Below are positions 36,598 through 49,400 of a DNA stretch of 64,000 nt, piece after piece. How positions within the stretch are numbered: the first letter of the stretch is position 1; every line of letters starts with the position of its first letter. The stretch is from the NCBI GenBank assembly GCA_023213315.1, contig JAKCPI010011580.1, positions 1 through 64,000 on the forward strand, written 5' to 3'. The position numbers and the translations under genes were made by a program. The stretch comes from Euborellia annulipes (Eukaryota > Arthropoda > Insecta > Dermaptera > Anisolabididae). The notes below the pieces were generated by a model. The model was not told where the DNA came from and searched no databases. It saw only the letters and a program-made list of their open reading frames with translations.

Positions 36598-37755
36598 TTT
36601 TTACTTTCTCTTACGTATATGTAGGCCTATATGTTATATTATACATATATACCATATATAGAAAGTATTGGATTCAAATTCAAAAATTCGATGCCAAGAT
36701 TTTGATGGATCTTCACGTTTTGAGGTCCCTGGGATCCAAATAAGTGGATTTCGCGACATGGTCTGTCTGTGTCTGTGTATGTCTGTATCCAATTTAAAGC
36801 ATGAAGGAATTGAGCTAGGAGATTGAAATTTTATATTTAAGTTATGCACCCCCTAGGGCGTGAAAATAAGCTTTTAATCAAAATCGGCTAAAGAGTACTA
36901 GTACTTTGCTAATGTACTTTTTCTGTTTTTTTTTTTTTCGATTTTCTCAAAATTTGTTTTTTAAATTTAAAAAATTTCATTAAAAAGTAATTTTTTCTGC
37001 AATCATCTCTATGGCTTTATTTTTAATTTCTCTTACCAGATATATGAAATATATGGAGAAAATACTGCGATCATGTCAAAAATTCGATGTCGAGATTTTG
37101 AAAGATACATGTTTTGAGGTCCAAAAAAGTGGGTCCCGCAAATTGGTCTGTCTATATGTCTGTGAACCAAATATCTCAGGAACGAAAACTGCTACGAGGT
37201 TGAAATTTTATATTTAAGCTAGGCACCATCCCAAGGGGTGAAAATAAGCTTTTGAACAAAATCTGCCAAAAAGTACTAGTATGCTGATGTACTTTTTCAG
37301 TTTTTTTTTTTTTTTAGATTTTCTCAAAATTCGCTCCAACGATTTTGTTTAAAATTCATAAATCAATGATTTTTTTACATGCTCTTTAAAATTCATTTTT
37401 CTCTTGAAATCTTTTTAAGCACCCTTTACTGATGTACTTTTTTAATTTTTTGCGATTTTCTCAAAATTCGCTCCAACGATCTTGATTAAATTTCATAAAT
37501 CCACTATTTTTTTGATGCTCTTTAAAAAGTATACCAGTGAAATTTTTCGTAAAAATTGTTTGAAGTACACTTTATTGAAATGGAAGCATTGGTAGTTGAG
37601 CGTGTGGTAAAATTTGGAAATTAGGTGCTAAGGGCAACTAAATATATCTCGACACAAAAAATCTGGCGTGACAAGCACAGTATACAACTTTCTCTTGTTG
37701 AAGGGTAAAAGAAAGTTGTGTGCTGCGCGCCATCACACCAGATTTTTTTTTATTT
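36598..37755 (-). mobile_element. Two or three adjacent truncated family A copies
   Basis: AT-hairpin ends begin at about 36600 and about 37027, each followed by body sequence. A third body segment starts near 37410, and a long hairpin closes the array at 37655-37745. This suggests head-to-tail or serial insertion with decay. Confidence 0.6.
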
Positions 37756-37789
37756 TTTATTTCTTTCTAGTCAGAGGTCATTTCGCCCA

Positions 37790-39000
37790 CTTTCTTTTAT
37801 AAACACGATTATATAAAATACAATGGTTTTATTTAGAGCCTACAACATTTTTCAAATATCCCCTATTAACTATTTTATTTGTTCATTAATCTCTCTAATG
37901 TTTGAATCAAGCAAATAAGGACTTAGAAGGTTCTTTACATTTAGCCTTAATGCGCTCGACTTGACCATGTCTTATCGCATTTCCAACTTGAAAGGGAATT
38001 TAATAATAAAGCCTCAAATCTTTACTTATTTCATTTACTTAGCGTTTTGTTTTTGCATTTCTTTTTGTTTGCCTTTAATTTACTTGGAAAATCGATTAAT
38101 AGCTTTTTCAGTCATTACGCTTCTTTGTGAATTTTTTTTGGATAAAAAGAATGCTGATAGACAAAAATTAAAAGTGTACACAATCTCTCGTTTACATCTC
38201 TTCTTCATTAATCCAACTTGGCTAGGAATATTTATTTCTTACAAAAAATAATACTGCGAAATAATTTGGATTATTTAAAATCATAGGCGGCGATCCTCGG
38301 AGAGAATTTTTCAAAAATTTTATACCAATTCACTTTTTTTATTTTAATCAAATCGTGATTTTTTTCATTAATCGAAAATTTTGTAAAAATGTTTTGCAAA
38401 AACCGCTTTTAAAACAAATTAAAAATTGCTTCCATTATTTATTATAGTAGACCATAGGCGTAGCCAGAAATTTTCGATGGGGGGGGGGTTCAAGATGATT
38501 TCTCCCCCTCCCCCCCTAGTAATAGGGCAGTATAGGGTGTCTAATGAGATATATGACTAGTCAATCCGCCCTCCTGGACCCCCTTCGGATTGGCTCAGGC
38601 CCGCCCTTTCTTAATTAAGTGCATTCATCTCGTTTCAGGCAATAAAAAATGCAACCCTCACATCTTAAAGAAATTTAGATATAACCCTATAATTGCGGAG
38701 TTTCTGCCTCTTTTGTTTCTCTTGATCCGAGTTCTATCTCACAAGTTGTCAGATGTCTTATAAAAAAATTAAAAATTTACGTAGATTGTCCAACCCCTTT
38801 AAAAAATTTAATTATATAATAATTTTTATTATTTTTCATTTGAGGGATTTAATCAATTTTAGCAGGCTTTAATTTTTTATAAAGCAAGACAAAAATCAAT
38901 TCTTTTCAATGGGAAAATTCTGAATTTTCTTGAATTTTTTGCGTTTTATTTAATAAAATTATTTTATTTTATTTTTTTTTTTTAAACTAGAGAAAATTAT
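37790..39000. other. AT-rich stretch without supported gene
   Basis: A hydrophobic 94-96 codon frame at 37961-38251 is present but unrecognised. At 38455-38510 there is GGCGTAGCCAG followed by a G-run, like the end of a G-rich MITE. Confidence 0.35.
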
Positions 39001-39007
39001 TGTATTT

Positions 39008-39667
39008 TTTTTACTTTCTCTTACCCTATATATGAAATATATAGAGAGAGAAAGTATTGTTTGTATTATAGAGCTTAAATATCTAGTCATGGCTTGGGTC
39101 CAATGGGGGGGGGGTTTGAACCCCCAAATCCCCCCCCCCCGTGTAGTAGACTATATAAGTACTTGTACTTTTTTCAGGGACGTATTTATGGGGGGGGCGA
39201 GGGGGCCCGGGCCCCCCGAAATTTCCCAAACACATATACATATATAGGGATATACAGACATCAGCGCAACAAATTTTTCCGCAGGATGGACAACTTTGGT
39301 TCCGCAATAGAAAAAATGGTCCGCAAAAAATTTCGTGTGAAAAAAATAGTTTCTTAAAAAAAAAATTTTCCGCAGAAAAATTTTTGAGTTCGGGCCCCCC
39401 CCGAAAAAAATTTCTATATACGCCCCTGACTTTTTTGCCGATTTTGTTTAAAAGCTTATTTTCATCCCTTGAAGGGGTGCCTAACTCAAATATAAAATTT
39501 CAACCTCCAAGCTCTTTTCGTTCCTGAGATATTTTGTTCACAGACCAATTTGCGGGACCCACTTTTTTTGGACATGTATATTCTTCAAAATCTCGACATC
39601 GAATTTTTGACATGATCGCAATACTTTCTCTCTATATATTTCATTAGTAGGGTAAGAGAAAGTAAAA
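39008..39667. mobile_element. Family A chimera with two right ends, interrupted by a hAT-like element
   Basis: The left edge (39010-39060) is a reversed right terminus and the right edge (39610-39665) is a forward right terminus. The middle is family A body starting at GTACTTGTAC, split by a 254-bp insertion (39175-39428). No long hairpin is present. It looks like an inverted join of two copies. Confidence 0.65.
39175..39428. mobile_element. hAT-type MITE, second 254-bp copy
   Basis: Same family as 30236-30489 in the opposite orientation and exactly the same length. Flanked by ACTTTTTT at 39167-39174 and 39429-39436, inside family A. Confidence 0.85.
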
Positions 39668-39669
39668 AT

Positions 39670-39965
39670 CAATGAGATGTGGCTGTTTGATAGGAAATGG
39701 GATACTCCAGATAGGAAATTTTTATAATCGCCTGCGTTTTGGTCACCAACAGCGACTTTCTTCAGAACATTTATTGTTAAAATACAAGATTATCTAAATG
39801 AATATTATTATACAATTTTAAATTCATTTATTTATTACGTTGCTTGCTGGAGGCTTCTCTTATTCATTCATTGAATCCCTGAGAAAGGTCGACCGAAACA
39901 TCGACAGTAAAAAAAAGTAAATAAAAATTTTATTTTATTTCCTGTCTATTTAAGTTTCCCTCATT
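39670..39965. repeat. Imperfect palindrome with hairpin motif
   Basis: Left part has CGTTTTGGTCACCAACAGCG and TTCTTCAG; right part has CTGAGAAAGGTCGACCGAAA. Outer arms (ATAGGAAAT... / ...ATTTCCTGTC) are only partly complementary. Confidence 0.45.
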
Positions 39966-40319
39966 ATATAAAAAAATTTCAATTAAGTTAAGTCAACAAA
40001 TACTTTAATAAGAAAAAAATATTTTCATAATTCAAGTTTTTTTTTTTCTTTCTTTTAAAAACACAGCCAAATAAATAGAAAACATTCAAAAAATAGCGTT
40101 GATTATTATTTTATAATATTAAGGGTTGATTAGGGGGGATGAAGGGTTGATTATTTAAGAAAGGCCTTGGAATATTCCAAATCACTTGTTGACATTTTTT
40201 TCCATCTCTAAATATAGTTAGATTAGAGCAAAAGGTATTTTTTTACTTTTAATAAAAAGGGAATTGTTATTTTCATCTATTTATTCCTATACAAAGAAAA
40301 ACAAGTCTCTCTCTCGTTC

Positions 40320-40460
40320 AGTCGAGTCGAGTGCGTTGCCGGGTTGCAGGCGCTGCTATCTTTTTTGTGTTTAAAGTGAATCAAAGTGAATAATTAATAT
40401 AGTGTAACCCACCCTGACCTCACCGTCAACCAGCTCACCCCCTTGAGTGTCTTATTAAAG
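40320..40460 (+). other. Candidate first (5' UTR) exon with initiator
   Basis: After a CT-rich stretch, an initiator-like TTCAGTC centred on A40320 leads into a CpG-bearing unique block (CGAGTCGAGTGCGTTGCCGG) and ends at a donor TTAAAG|GTAATT (GT at 40461). There is no ORF of note. It sits at the left edge of a repeat-poor stretch. A downstream partner may be 41892-42109. Confidence 0.35.
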
Positions 40461-40649
40461 GTAATTATTATGAATTTTATCGTTGAAAAAAAATATGATA
40501 GAAACAAATAATTTGACTGCGAAAAACGATTCTTTTGAATATGAAATTAAATATTTTGTATTTCACTAAGGGTAGAGGGAGAATACAAGCTATTGAAAGG
40601 GGGAGGGGGGTGTAGGTGTCAATGAAAAAAAATTAGTTTTTTATTTTTT

Positions 40650-40895
40650 ATCTTTTTTTTTTAAACACTCACACTTTTTTCTCACTCACACACACACATA
40701 CACACAGTCTTTTCGCCAACTTAGACCATTTAAGACTTTGACGATAACTGTTATTATTTGTAATATCTATTGGGGGTCCAGGCATTTCTATTTAAGCCAT
40801 TTGGTATCCAAATGATAAATAAAATCATCGGACTTCTTGGGGTCCGTACTCGTCGCGAGTAGGCACGCTACCATCTAGACCAAGCCCGTAGGCAT
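40650..40895 (-). mobile_element. SINE-1 copy
   Basis: Tail, body and head in the usual order, with a small deletion in the head near the B box (TCCGTACTCGTCGCGAG). It lies just right of the candidate first exon at 40320-40460. A tail-only fragment of the same family is at 8880-8965. Confidence 0.7.
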
Positions 40896-41891
40896 AATTC
40901 AAGTTAAAAGGACCTCAAAAAATCTTAGTTCTGTTGCATTAAATATCTCTGAAATCGGATAGGGATGAAACTACTATTTGTAGTCATAAAGATTCAAAGA
41001 ATATATTAAAATCTGGAATGAATCGGTGCTCAGAGGGCGCGGAAACTAAAGTCTAAACCTAAATATTTTGAAATTTATCGCAAATCAAGAATTAATGACA
41101 CTTGGCTCAAGCCTTCAATTTACTATGGGGGAAAAATTATTTAAATTCATTACAAATTTCTGGAAATAAACTTACCAAATTATTTGATTTATTAATTCTT
41201 TGACTGCTCTCGTTCACAGTAAATTTCGGAGTACGCCTATGAATAAAATTATAATTTTTATTTGAAAGTGCTAACCAAACAGGCCTTGCGAAATTATCTG
41301 ACGGCATCATTAAAGTAATAAATTAGAATTTTTTAAACTCAAAAATCCTAATAATATATAATTTACAGCAAGGTCAATTTGTTAGAATACATCTCTTTTA
41401 AAATATAAACGAATAGGAATTATTTACATTTGAATCACATATATGGCGCTGTGCCATTCATTATTTATTTTAGAATTCCTAGACCTCTATAAATGGATAT
41501 GGTCATATGGCCTTTGCTTCAAGCTAAACACATCGATTTCTCTAAGAATTAAACAAATATTAATTAAATTATTTTCGAGTGATTTGTCAATTTAGATAAA
41601 ATTTTATACTTGTCCTATATGACACAAAGATCTTTTTCAACAATGATACTTGAAGTCAATTATTTACAAATATTGGAATATCCATACTAACAGCGCATAT
41701 TATCTGTTACATTAAGAAGAAGTGGATAATTTTATGTAAAGAAATTAATTTTTCTACACTTTAAAATAATCATGAATATGGAAGATTTTATTAATTTTTT
41801 TTTTATTTGACCGATATTTCGAAAGTTTTCAATTTCCACTCTAATGGGCTCCAGTTTCTATATCTTTGAATGGGTTTAATTATATTTCAAG

Positions 41892-42109
41892 GATTGGTTT
41901 TTTTTCGGTTTTTTCGGACTCATATACCTCGTTCCATGCATTTATCGTTTATCCCTAACAAGTTTAGACAAGATAATTCCTCTGACTTCCAACTCATCAT
42001 ACTCCTGGCTCGTTATTTAGTAGAGAGTCGTCTGTCTCTAGTGAAAGGTCGTCACCACGCAGGGCTCCTCAAAAAACGACATCATCGTGTAAACAACGAT
42101 ATTCTTTAG
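41892..42109 (+). other. Candidate exon 2 after the 40.3 kb first exon
   Basis: Acceptor ATATTTCAAG before 41892 and donor TCTTTAG|GTAAAT at 42110. It lies mostly inside a 79-codon open stretch (41870-42109) that ends exactly at the donor, but the predicted peptide matches nothing I recognise. UTR or non-coding exon possible. Confidence 0.28.
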
Positions 42110-43780
42110 GTAAATTCTCTTCTTAGCTAATATTTCAATCTCATATTTCTATATTTTAAAATACTTTTCTGAAAATAATGCTATTTCTTCGTGTCTTTCC
42201 TACCCTATAGTGTGATATCTGATAATTCATAGTTGTATTTTCTCTCTTTGGGATGGATCTCAGGATCTCTGGCTGATCCAGAGTAAGTGGTTGAACATTA
42301 TCACAATAAGCCACTATTGGCTTGAGTCTCCATCTCCGCAACCGCCTCATTCTGCATCTAAATATAAAATATACAGCCTATAGATCGGAGATACTCGGTT
42401 CAATTCCTTGGAGGCTTATTACGTTGTCACTAGGAGGCAAAGCGTGAGTTCGATAACATTCCAGAAGTCGAACTCAGGATCTCTGACTTGTTTAATACAT
42501 AAAATATTGGATTGCTATCTATTTAATACATGCATAAGAACTCATACTAGACAACCAGGAACATTTATAGTATTCTATATGTTCCTTTGAAGTGAATCCC
42601 AGAACCTCCAGCCTGTCAGCACAAAGCGAATTTATTTTTTTAATCTATTTTCATCAGTACCCAGGCCACTTGTTCTAATCATCTTTTCCAAAGGAGTTAG
42701 TAAATTCCATATGACCTGGACAGCCGGAGTTCGATTCCTAAGATCCACTTTAGAGCTCTTTATAGGCCGGATAATTAATTTTCTGATTTGGTAGTCGATA
42801 CAATTAAAATAAATTTTATCGTGATGACTCGAAGTCGACCCTTTTATTACTAAACTGTAGCTTTACCTCTAGTAGCGATTAGGGCTTTTTTATCGCATAA
42901 CTTATGAATGCCCTTACATATTTTTAATTAGTCGATTATTTAAAAAAAAATTTCACATTCATGATAAATAATTTACCTACGCTATAAATTTTATTTTAAT
43001 TTAATTTAAAAAATATCTTTCTATTACCCAAATTAAAAGAGTTTATACTGAGACCACACCCAGATTTTTAAAAATTCTTCTGATTCTCACGTTAAGTTTC
43101 TATCCTATTAATATATAAAACAAATATAACAAAGAGTTTTTTTTTCTTCTTATAATTATATTCTATTGGCTGGCAGGCTCTTTTTGTTCGTTTTAATGGC
43201 ACGACAAATTCGAATCTCTCCAGCCCCCGGAGGTGTTGATTTTTATCACTCGTCCCCTCGTTGAAAAAAAAGGCACCTGCCTCTCCTGAAGAGGAGCCTC
43301 TTCTCTAATTTCCAAGCACCGAGTTGTTATCGAAACTTTTTTTCTCTCTCTCTCTTCTCTATTTCAAAGGGAAGGGTTAAAAACGGGTCATTCAGAAGGG
43401 AGAGAGAAAAAAAAAACAGAAAGATAGATGTGGCTATGAATTATGACCCTCCTTAAGATTGAACACTGTTATTTTTCAATTTTACAAATTTGAATTTGTT
43501 ATTAGGCATAAAAATGAAAATCAGCCTGTCAGACGTAAATGGAAACACATATATATTATTAAATTGTTATAATTAAGAAATTAGACTCTTTAATAGTTCA
43601 ATAAAAAAAAAGGAACAAGGTAAACTTCATTTTTTATCTTTCTCACTTCAATTAGAATGAGAGCTGTAATCAAACTTGGCTATGAAAGGAAACAACAGTC
43701 GTGAAAATAAATTAATTTTTTTAAGAAGAGTGTTGTTTTAAATTTATGGGTATTGTGACGTCTTCTATATTACTTTTTAT
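42110..43780. other. Repeat-poor stretch with old SINE traces
   Basis: B-box-like GGTTCAATTCCTTGG (42398) and GGAGTTCGATTCCTAAG (42726) suggest decayed tRNA-derived repeats. A CT-rich block lies at 43225-43370. No supported exon. Confidence 0.35.
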
Positions 43781-44871
43781 TATTACTAGCCGCGCCGCCC
43801 GCTCTCGGTGGGGGCTTAAATTTTTAAATAGTCCCTGGACTGTAGTACAGTCTTGTGCTGGGGATCAGAGGTTGGCTTCCCGTTCCATTAATTTAATTAC
43901 ATTGTATGCCATTTTAAAACAGAGTCTAAATGGCCTCAGCTACCGAAAAAAAACATAAATAAATTTTAAAAATAAAAAGAAATTTATTTGGTTGGAGAAA
44001 AAAAATGTAATGAAAATATTTTTTTTTTTTATAACCAATTTAGAATTGTGGGTACCCTAGATTTTACTTTTTATCTGTTAAAAAAAAAATAGAATACCTG
44101 GTAGAACATTCACCAAAATATAAAATAGATTACTTTTATCTTATTGATTAACTTCTCTTATTATAAAACTGCAACAGAGAAAGACCACACGAGAAATTTT
44201 TACACTTTATTAAAATCTGTCCTGGGGAGTGTTCAAATTTTAGTAAAATTTGATTGTAACTTTGCTTCCCCCCCCCTTCTTGACAGAGAGGTTAGAAGAC
44301 AAATATCAATGTTGATAACCTAACAGCCAAGAGGTTTGGATTCCAGCCAGGCCGATGAATATTTATTTAAATCATTTGGATACCAAATATATATAAATAA
44401 AATAAGCCTGGATAATTGCTTTTTGAGGTTGTGGCTGTGATTTGATTAAATGGAGAAATTAGACAAATTGGAATGAACTAGGTTCAATAAAACTCCCAGA
44501 ATAAGACGTTTTGGCCTGAATTTATTTGGCCATCTTCAGTTAATGGGAATTATACACATAATGCAAGTGCACATGTCATCAAACCAGGATTTGCCAATAT
44601 TAAAATTTATTTGGTTCATACAAAATTTTATGGCTCGTGTGCCCAAGCTCAGAGGTAGAATCTCTACTATGGCACTGCTAAAAGAGACAAAGAAATTATT
44701 AAAATTTAGAGTGGCAAAAGGGCTCTATAATAATCATAATTGGTGCTTGAGGTCAAGGGTTCGCTAGCTTGACATAGTTTCACATCCCTGGATTAAATCT
44801 TTTTCCTTTTCTAATTAATTTTTAAAAAACACCTGTAAAGAACGCATAGTTCCATTAAGGTTTAACTTCGG

Positions 44872-45200
44872 CGTTGGCCTTGGGCAATATCATGTCAGTG
44901 GTAGAGCTTCTGCCTCTTGTACAGTGAGGGACAATATAGAGTCCCACCCATGCGTTTTCTACTTGTGATTATTTCAATGTTTTTAAAAAAATATTATACA
45001 TTTTTTAATGGAAACTTTCATAGATAAACTAGAAAATTTCATTAAAAATTTTCATTTTCTTTTCTAAAAACAATGAAATAATCACAAGTAGAAAACGATG
45101 GGTGGGACATTGTCCTTCGCTATACAATCCAATTGAAATAAATAGAAACGGGGTCTAAATGGCCATCGATGCCGAAAAAGACCTCAAATAAAAAAAAAAA
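44872..45200 (+). mobile_element. SINE with shared 3' domain, split by a Tc1/mariner-type MITE
   Basis: Head with GCAATATCATGTCAGTGG...GCTTCTGCCTCTTGTA (A box present, B box missing), a MITE at 44932-45122, then CAATTGAAATAAATAGAAAC and the shared domain GGTCTAAATGGCCATCGATG, and poly-A. Other pieces with the domain: 43860-43975, 47498-47595, 51528-51665, 53215-53265, 53525-53590, 61250-61330. Confidence 0.6.
44932..45122. mobile_element. Tc1/mariner-type MITE, 191 bp
   Basis: Near-palindromic. Starts CAGTGAGGGACAAT and ends with the complement of TAGCGAAGGACAAT, flanked by TA on both sides. Subterminal inverted repeats carry CCCACCCATG and TTTTCTACTTGTGATTATTT. A second copy is at 7589-7790. 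TA target and CAGT-type ends are the basis for the superfamily call. Confidence 0.7.
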
Positions 45201-45489
45201 AAAAAAAACTCGGCGTTTACTGTATGGTTCGGTGACTTTAATCCCCGCCAAGGGAGAGACTTGCGCCTTGAATTTAGGCAACCAAAACGCTTAGCTGTCT
45301 GAAGTGTTGTCTCATAAGTTGCAAATTTATTTAAAAAAAGTAAAAAATGCGATTTGGATGTCAAATTTTTCTCTGTCGATTAATAGAAACGCTGGCTGTA
45401 CAAACATCATGTACATTTTTTTTATTATATCTAGCCGCACCACCCGCCTTCGGCGCCCCTCCCCTCCCTGGGCACAGAGAAGTCGTATT

Positions 45490-46717
45490 GTTTTTATGAA
45501 AACTTCAAAATAAATTAAATTGATATTATCCCTCTGTCCAATAATTAAATAGAATATAAAATTTGAGCGAAACCACAAAAAAAGCCTTAATATAAACAGA
45601 GGCTCATAAAAAAAAAAAATAAATAAATAAAATCAGATAAGCTTTTAGATTTTTATCTGACTCTCTCTTTTAACCCCTGCATCTTTTTTTTCACACGTGT
45701 GTCGTCTATTAATAAACGGTGTGCACTTTGAGAATATATTTATTTAGGCGTGGTTTATCGGCTGTATATATTGCATAAATTAAAATAGACAAAAAAAAAA
45801 CTTGAGGTGTGCCAGCTTTAATTAACTTCCGGTGGGACAGGCTGTCTGTCTGTCCTTCTGTCCTCTACTCCAACCTCTTAACTCTGTTTATGAAAACTCT
45901 TCACAAAAAAAATTTAAATATTTATTATCGATCTTATGTCACTAAGCAATCAGACAAAATTTGACTTATTTAGTCGGTCTTTATAAATTCAATTAAATAA
46001 GAAAAAATTTCCAATTTTAAGATTTCAAATTCATTTTTAGTATCGATCATATTTTATCTCTTTTCCCGATGCGTTATTTAGTTAAAGGGGAATTGTTTAT
46101 TAAATAAATAAATTTATTAACTGGCTGGTTAGAGGCACAAATCCTCGTTGACTAGGCTCAAACAAACACAAATACAAATTACGTAACACAAAACAACAAA
46201 CAATAAAATAAAATATAAGCTCATTAACAAATGTATTATTAGCTGAAGATGGGATATTAAATTTGAACGAAATGTTACCCAACTCAGAGTTGACTTAATT
46301 TCTACAAAAATATTTGTTACTGTAGAGTAGTAAATTAATTTATTTAAATGAATTTATATGACAAAAAGAGACCGAGAGAAAGAATAAATAATAATAACGT
46401 AAAAGAGGAGAAAAAGAATTAAACGTAAAAATGAAATAATAAAGATGAGAGCAGAGTTTCTTTTTCTTATTCTTGAAGAAAATAATGAAATTAAATATGA
46501 ATTATATTTTGAATGAATTGATGACGTCATGAATTGAATAATTATTTTCATTCACAAGTTCATATTTATGAATACCTGGTTGATGACTAGAAGTTACCCA
46601 AGTTAAGAGAGTCTTTTTAAAAACTGGATGGAACGCTTTCGGGCCCCCGCCTTTAGGGGCACCTTCAAAATTTATTTATTTATTATTTATATAAAAAATC
46701 ATTTATTTAATTAACTT
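45490..46717. other. AT-rich stretch without gene
   Basis: Only short A/T-rich frames. A decayed hairpin-motif segment (CTGAAGATGGGATATTAAAT then GAACGAAATG) is at 46242-46275. Confidence 0.35.
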
Positions 46718-46749
46718 TTGTTACTTTCTCTTACCTCTATATATATATG

Positions 46750-46792
<43 letters not shown>

Positions 46793-47428
46793 GGGAGAGA
46801 GAAAGTATTGAGATTCATGTCAAAAATTCGATGTCGAGATTTTGATGGATATACACGTTTTGAGGTCCCCTGAATCCAAAAAAGTGGTTTTCGCGACATG
46901 GTCTGTCTGTGTGTGTGTGTGTTCAATTTTAAGCATGAAGGAATTGAGCTAGGAGGCTGAAATTTTATATTTAAGTTTTGTAGCCCTCCTGGACCGTGAA
47001 AATAAGCTTTTAATCAAAATCGGCCAAAGAGTACTAGTACTTTACTGATGTACTTTTTCAGTTTTTTTTTTTTTTTGATTTTCTCAAAATTCGCTCCAAC
47101 GATTTTGATTAAAATTCAAAAATCAATTATTTTTTAGATGCTCTTTAAAATGTATATTCTCGTTTTGCCCTTGAAATCGTTCTGAAGCCACTTTACTCTT
47201 GTGCTTCATAGAGAAGATAGGAGAAATGGTTGCCATGGTAACAAAATATAAATATTTTCCCCATACTTATAAATTTTACATCTTGAATTCAATTGTACAC
47301 TACTGTCGGAAACTAAATATATGTCGACACGAAAAATCTGGTGTGACAAGCACAGAACACAACTTTCGATTACTGAAGGTAAGAGAAAGTTGTGTGCTGT
47401 GAGACAGTCACACCAGATTTTTTTTTTA
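46718..47428 (-). mobile_element. Family A element, full length
   Basis: AT hairpin at 46721-46808 with a long TA expansion, TG microsatellite at 46905-46922, body, and long hairpin at 47330-47425. Complete by comparison with the 15.8 kb copy. Confidence 0.82.
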
Positions 47429-48939
47429 TAAAATTAATTGGTCTTCAAAATCTACCTCTAAAATAATTACGTCTTTATAGAAACTAGAATAGACAGTTTT
47501 TTTTTTTTTTTAATTATCTTTTTCGGCTCCTGAGGCCATTTAAAGTTCATTTTATATGAATATTTATTTCAATAAAGATCCCGATGGCCACTAGGGGCGT
47601 TCCACACGCTTATTATTCCACGCCACTTATCCGAATTGAAATTTTTGTCTATGAAAGTGCGCACGCTTATTTAACAAAAATGTTTTCATTTCATCTTTTT
47701 TTATTTTTAAGGAAAGAACGATATATGCCGACCCCTCATTAAGATAAAAGAAACCCTGAGGGTGGTGAGTGGGGGTGGTGGCAAACCGCAAGGCTAATCC
47801 AATTACCATATCTGTTTTGCATGCTAAATTAAAACCGTGACCAGGATTTGAGGAGTTAATCAAAACAAACAGACGAACGAATCATTTGCCTCGCCTCATT
47901 AACATATTCGTTTGTGTGTATCAATCATACGATACCCGAATCATCTTTGTTCATATCCGTTCTTGAACATCTCATCATTTTCAAACGATCAGATTTAAAT
48001 GAAAATTAATACAACTAAAAATCAATTGTGTTTCTTCAATTATCACAAAAATATCTTTAGACGAAATTAAATATTCTATTGTGTCCTGGTGAAGGTCAAA
48101 AAACTTGTCCGAAATGATTTAATAATAAGAGCAAAAGTTTTTTTTTTCTTTTATTCCAATTTGGCTGCCATCCATCCAAAACCACCACATAAATCATTTC
48201 CTTTTTTTTCAATATATAGACTATCTATATCTATCAACATTCGTAATAACTCTTTCGTTGTTAAAATCTTTTTAATGCGTATCTTTTACCTTTTAAGGAA
48301 TACACAGTTTAGAATTTTACGCATATTACTCTAATGGAAATAAAAAGCAACTCTAAGATTATTTTTCAACAAATAATTAACTTGTGTATATATATAACCA
48401 GCACATCAAGCGAGGAACTCCGCTGGGGGCTTCAGCCCCCCTCCCCCTCCCCTGGCTACCAGTAGCGACATTTAAACTTTTCCTTAGAGGGGGGAGCAAA
48501 CTTTTTTTCTTAAAATTTACTTACACATTTTCCAAAAAGGGTTTGATTTGGTGGAACAGTAGAAAATCATAAAATCGTTTTAATAAAATAAATAAAATGG
48601 TGTTACTTATCATATATATTTATTAGAAAACCATTACCAGAATTTTGTTTGTAGTGATTGATTAACTATTATGTTGTGTATAACAACAAAGTAAGACAGG
48701 CGCACTAAAATAAATATCTTTTTTTTATTTCGGGGGGATCAATCCCCCTTGATCCCCCCCCCCCTAGCTACGGCCTTGCTATTAGGTGGGTTTTCGTTCC
48801 TTTCTCAAGAAGACATAATCACAAATAGTAGTGGATAATTTTTTTGCCATGAGGTGAGCTCTCTTCAGCTCAACTGTTTTATCACCTCTGCAAATTATCT
48901 ATTCAAAAACTAATTTAAAATTTTGGAATCATCTAAGAA

Positions 48940-49400
48940 GTTTTCAGTATAAAATGTATAATTTTTCTAATATCAAAATTGAATTTGATTCTCTTAGGGC
49001 GTATTCGCGCGTTAGGGGAGGGGAGGGGTCTGGCCAAAACGTTTCTAGTTGTGACATGGGGTTTCTCTAAGCGTGATAATTCAAAGTTGAATTTATAAAA
49101 TTTTTTGAGTTTGAAGTTTGAAAAGATGGGATGAGACTTGCATACTAAACAAAAAAAAAAAAAGATAAAATGATATGAATTTTGTATAGGGAATTTTAAG
49201 AAAACGTTTAAAAACAAGTTTCGGTTTCGGAGGGGGGGGGGTAGTCCTACGTTGGGACATATTTGTAGGGGGGTTTGTTTGTATGTGACTAATTGTGACG
49301 AGGGGGACTGGAACATCGTCAGAAAAGGCGTTACATAATATGTGGGCGACCCCTTATGTAAAAAAAAAAAATTTGAAAAAATAATGCCGACTTTTTTTTT
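48940..49400 (-). repeat. Degenerate repeat with a 157-codon open frame, possible transposon relic
   Basis: The minus-strand frame includes QTPLQICPNVGLPPP and is proline- and Phe-rich. It has no recognisable domain. The nucleotide segment around 49160-49200 is shared with the centre of the hAT-type MITE at 56734-56918 (AAAATGATATGAATTTT). C/G runs fit a repeat. It lies about 100 bases beyond the NtA exon in its intron. Confidence 0.35.

Noticed and set aside
37961..38251. Hydrophobic 96-codon plus-strand frame
   Set aside because: AT-rich DNA gives Phe/Ile/Leu-rich chance frames. No family match and no splice or start context.
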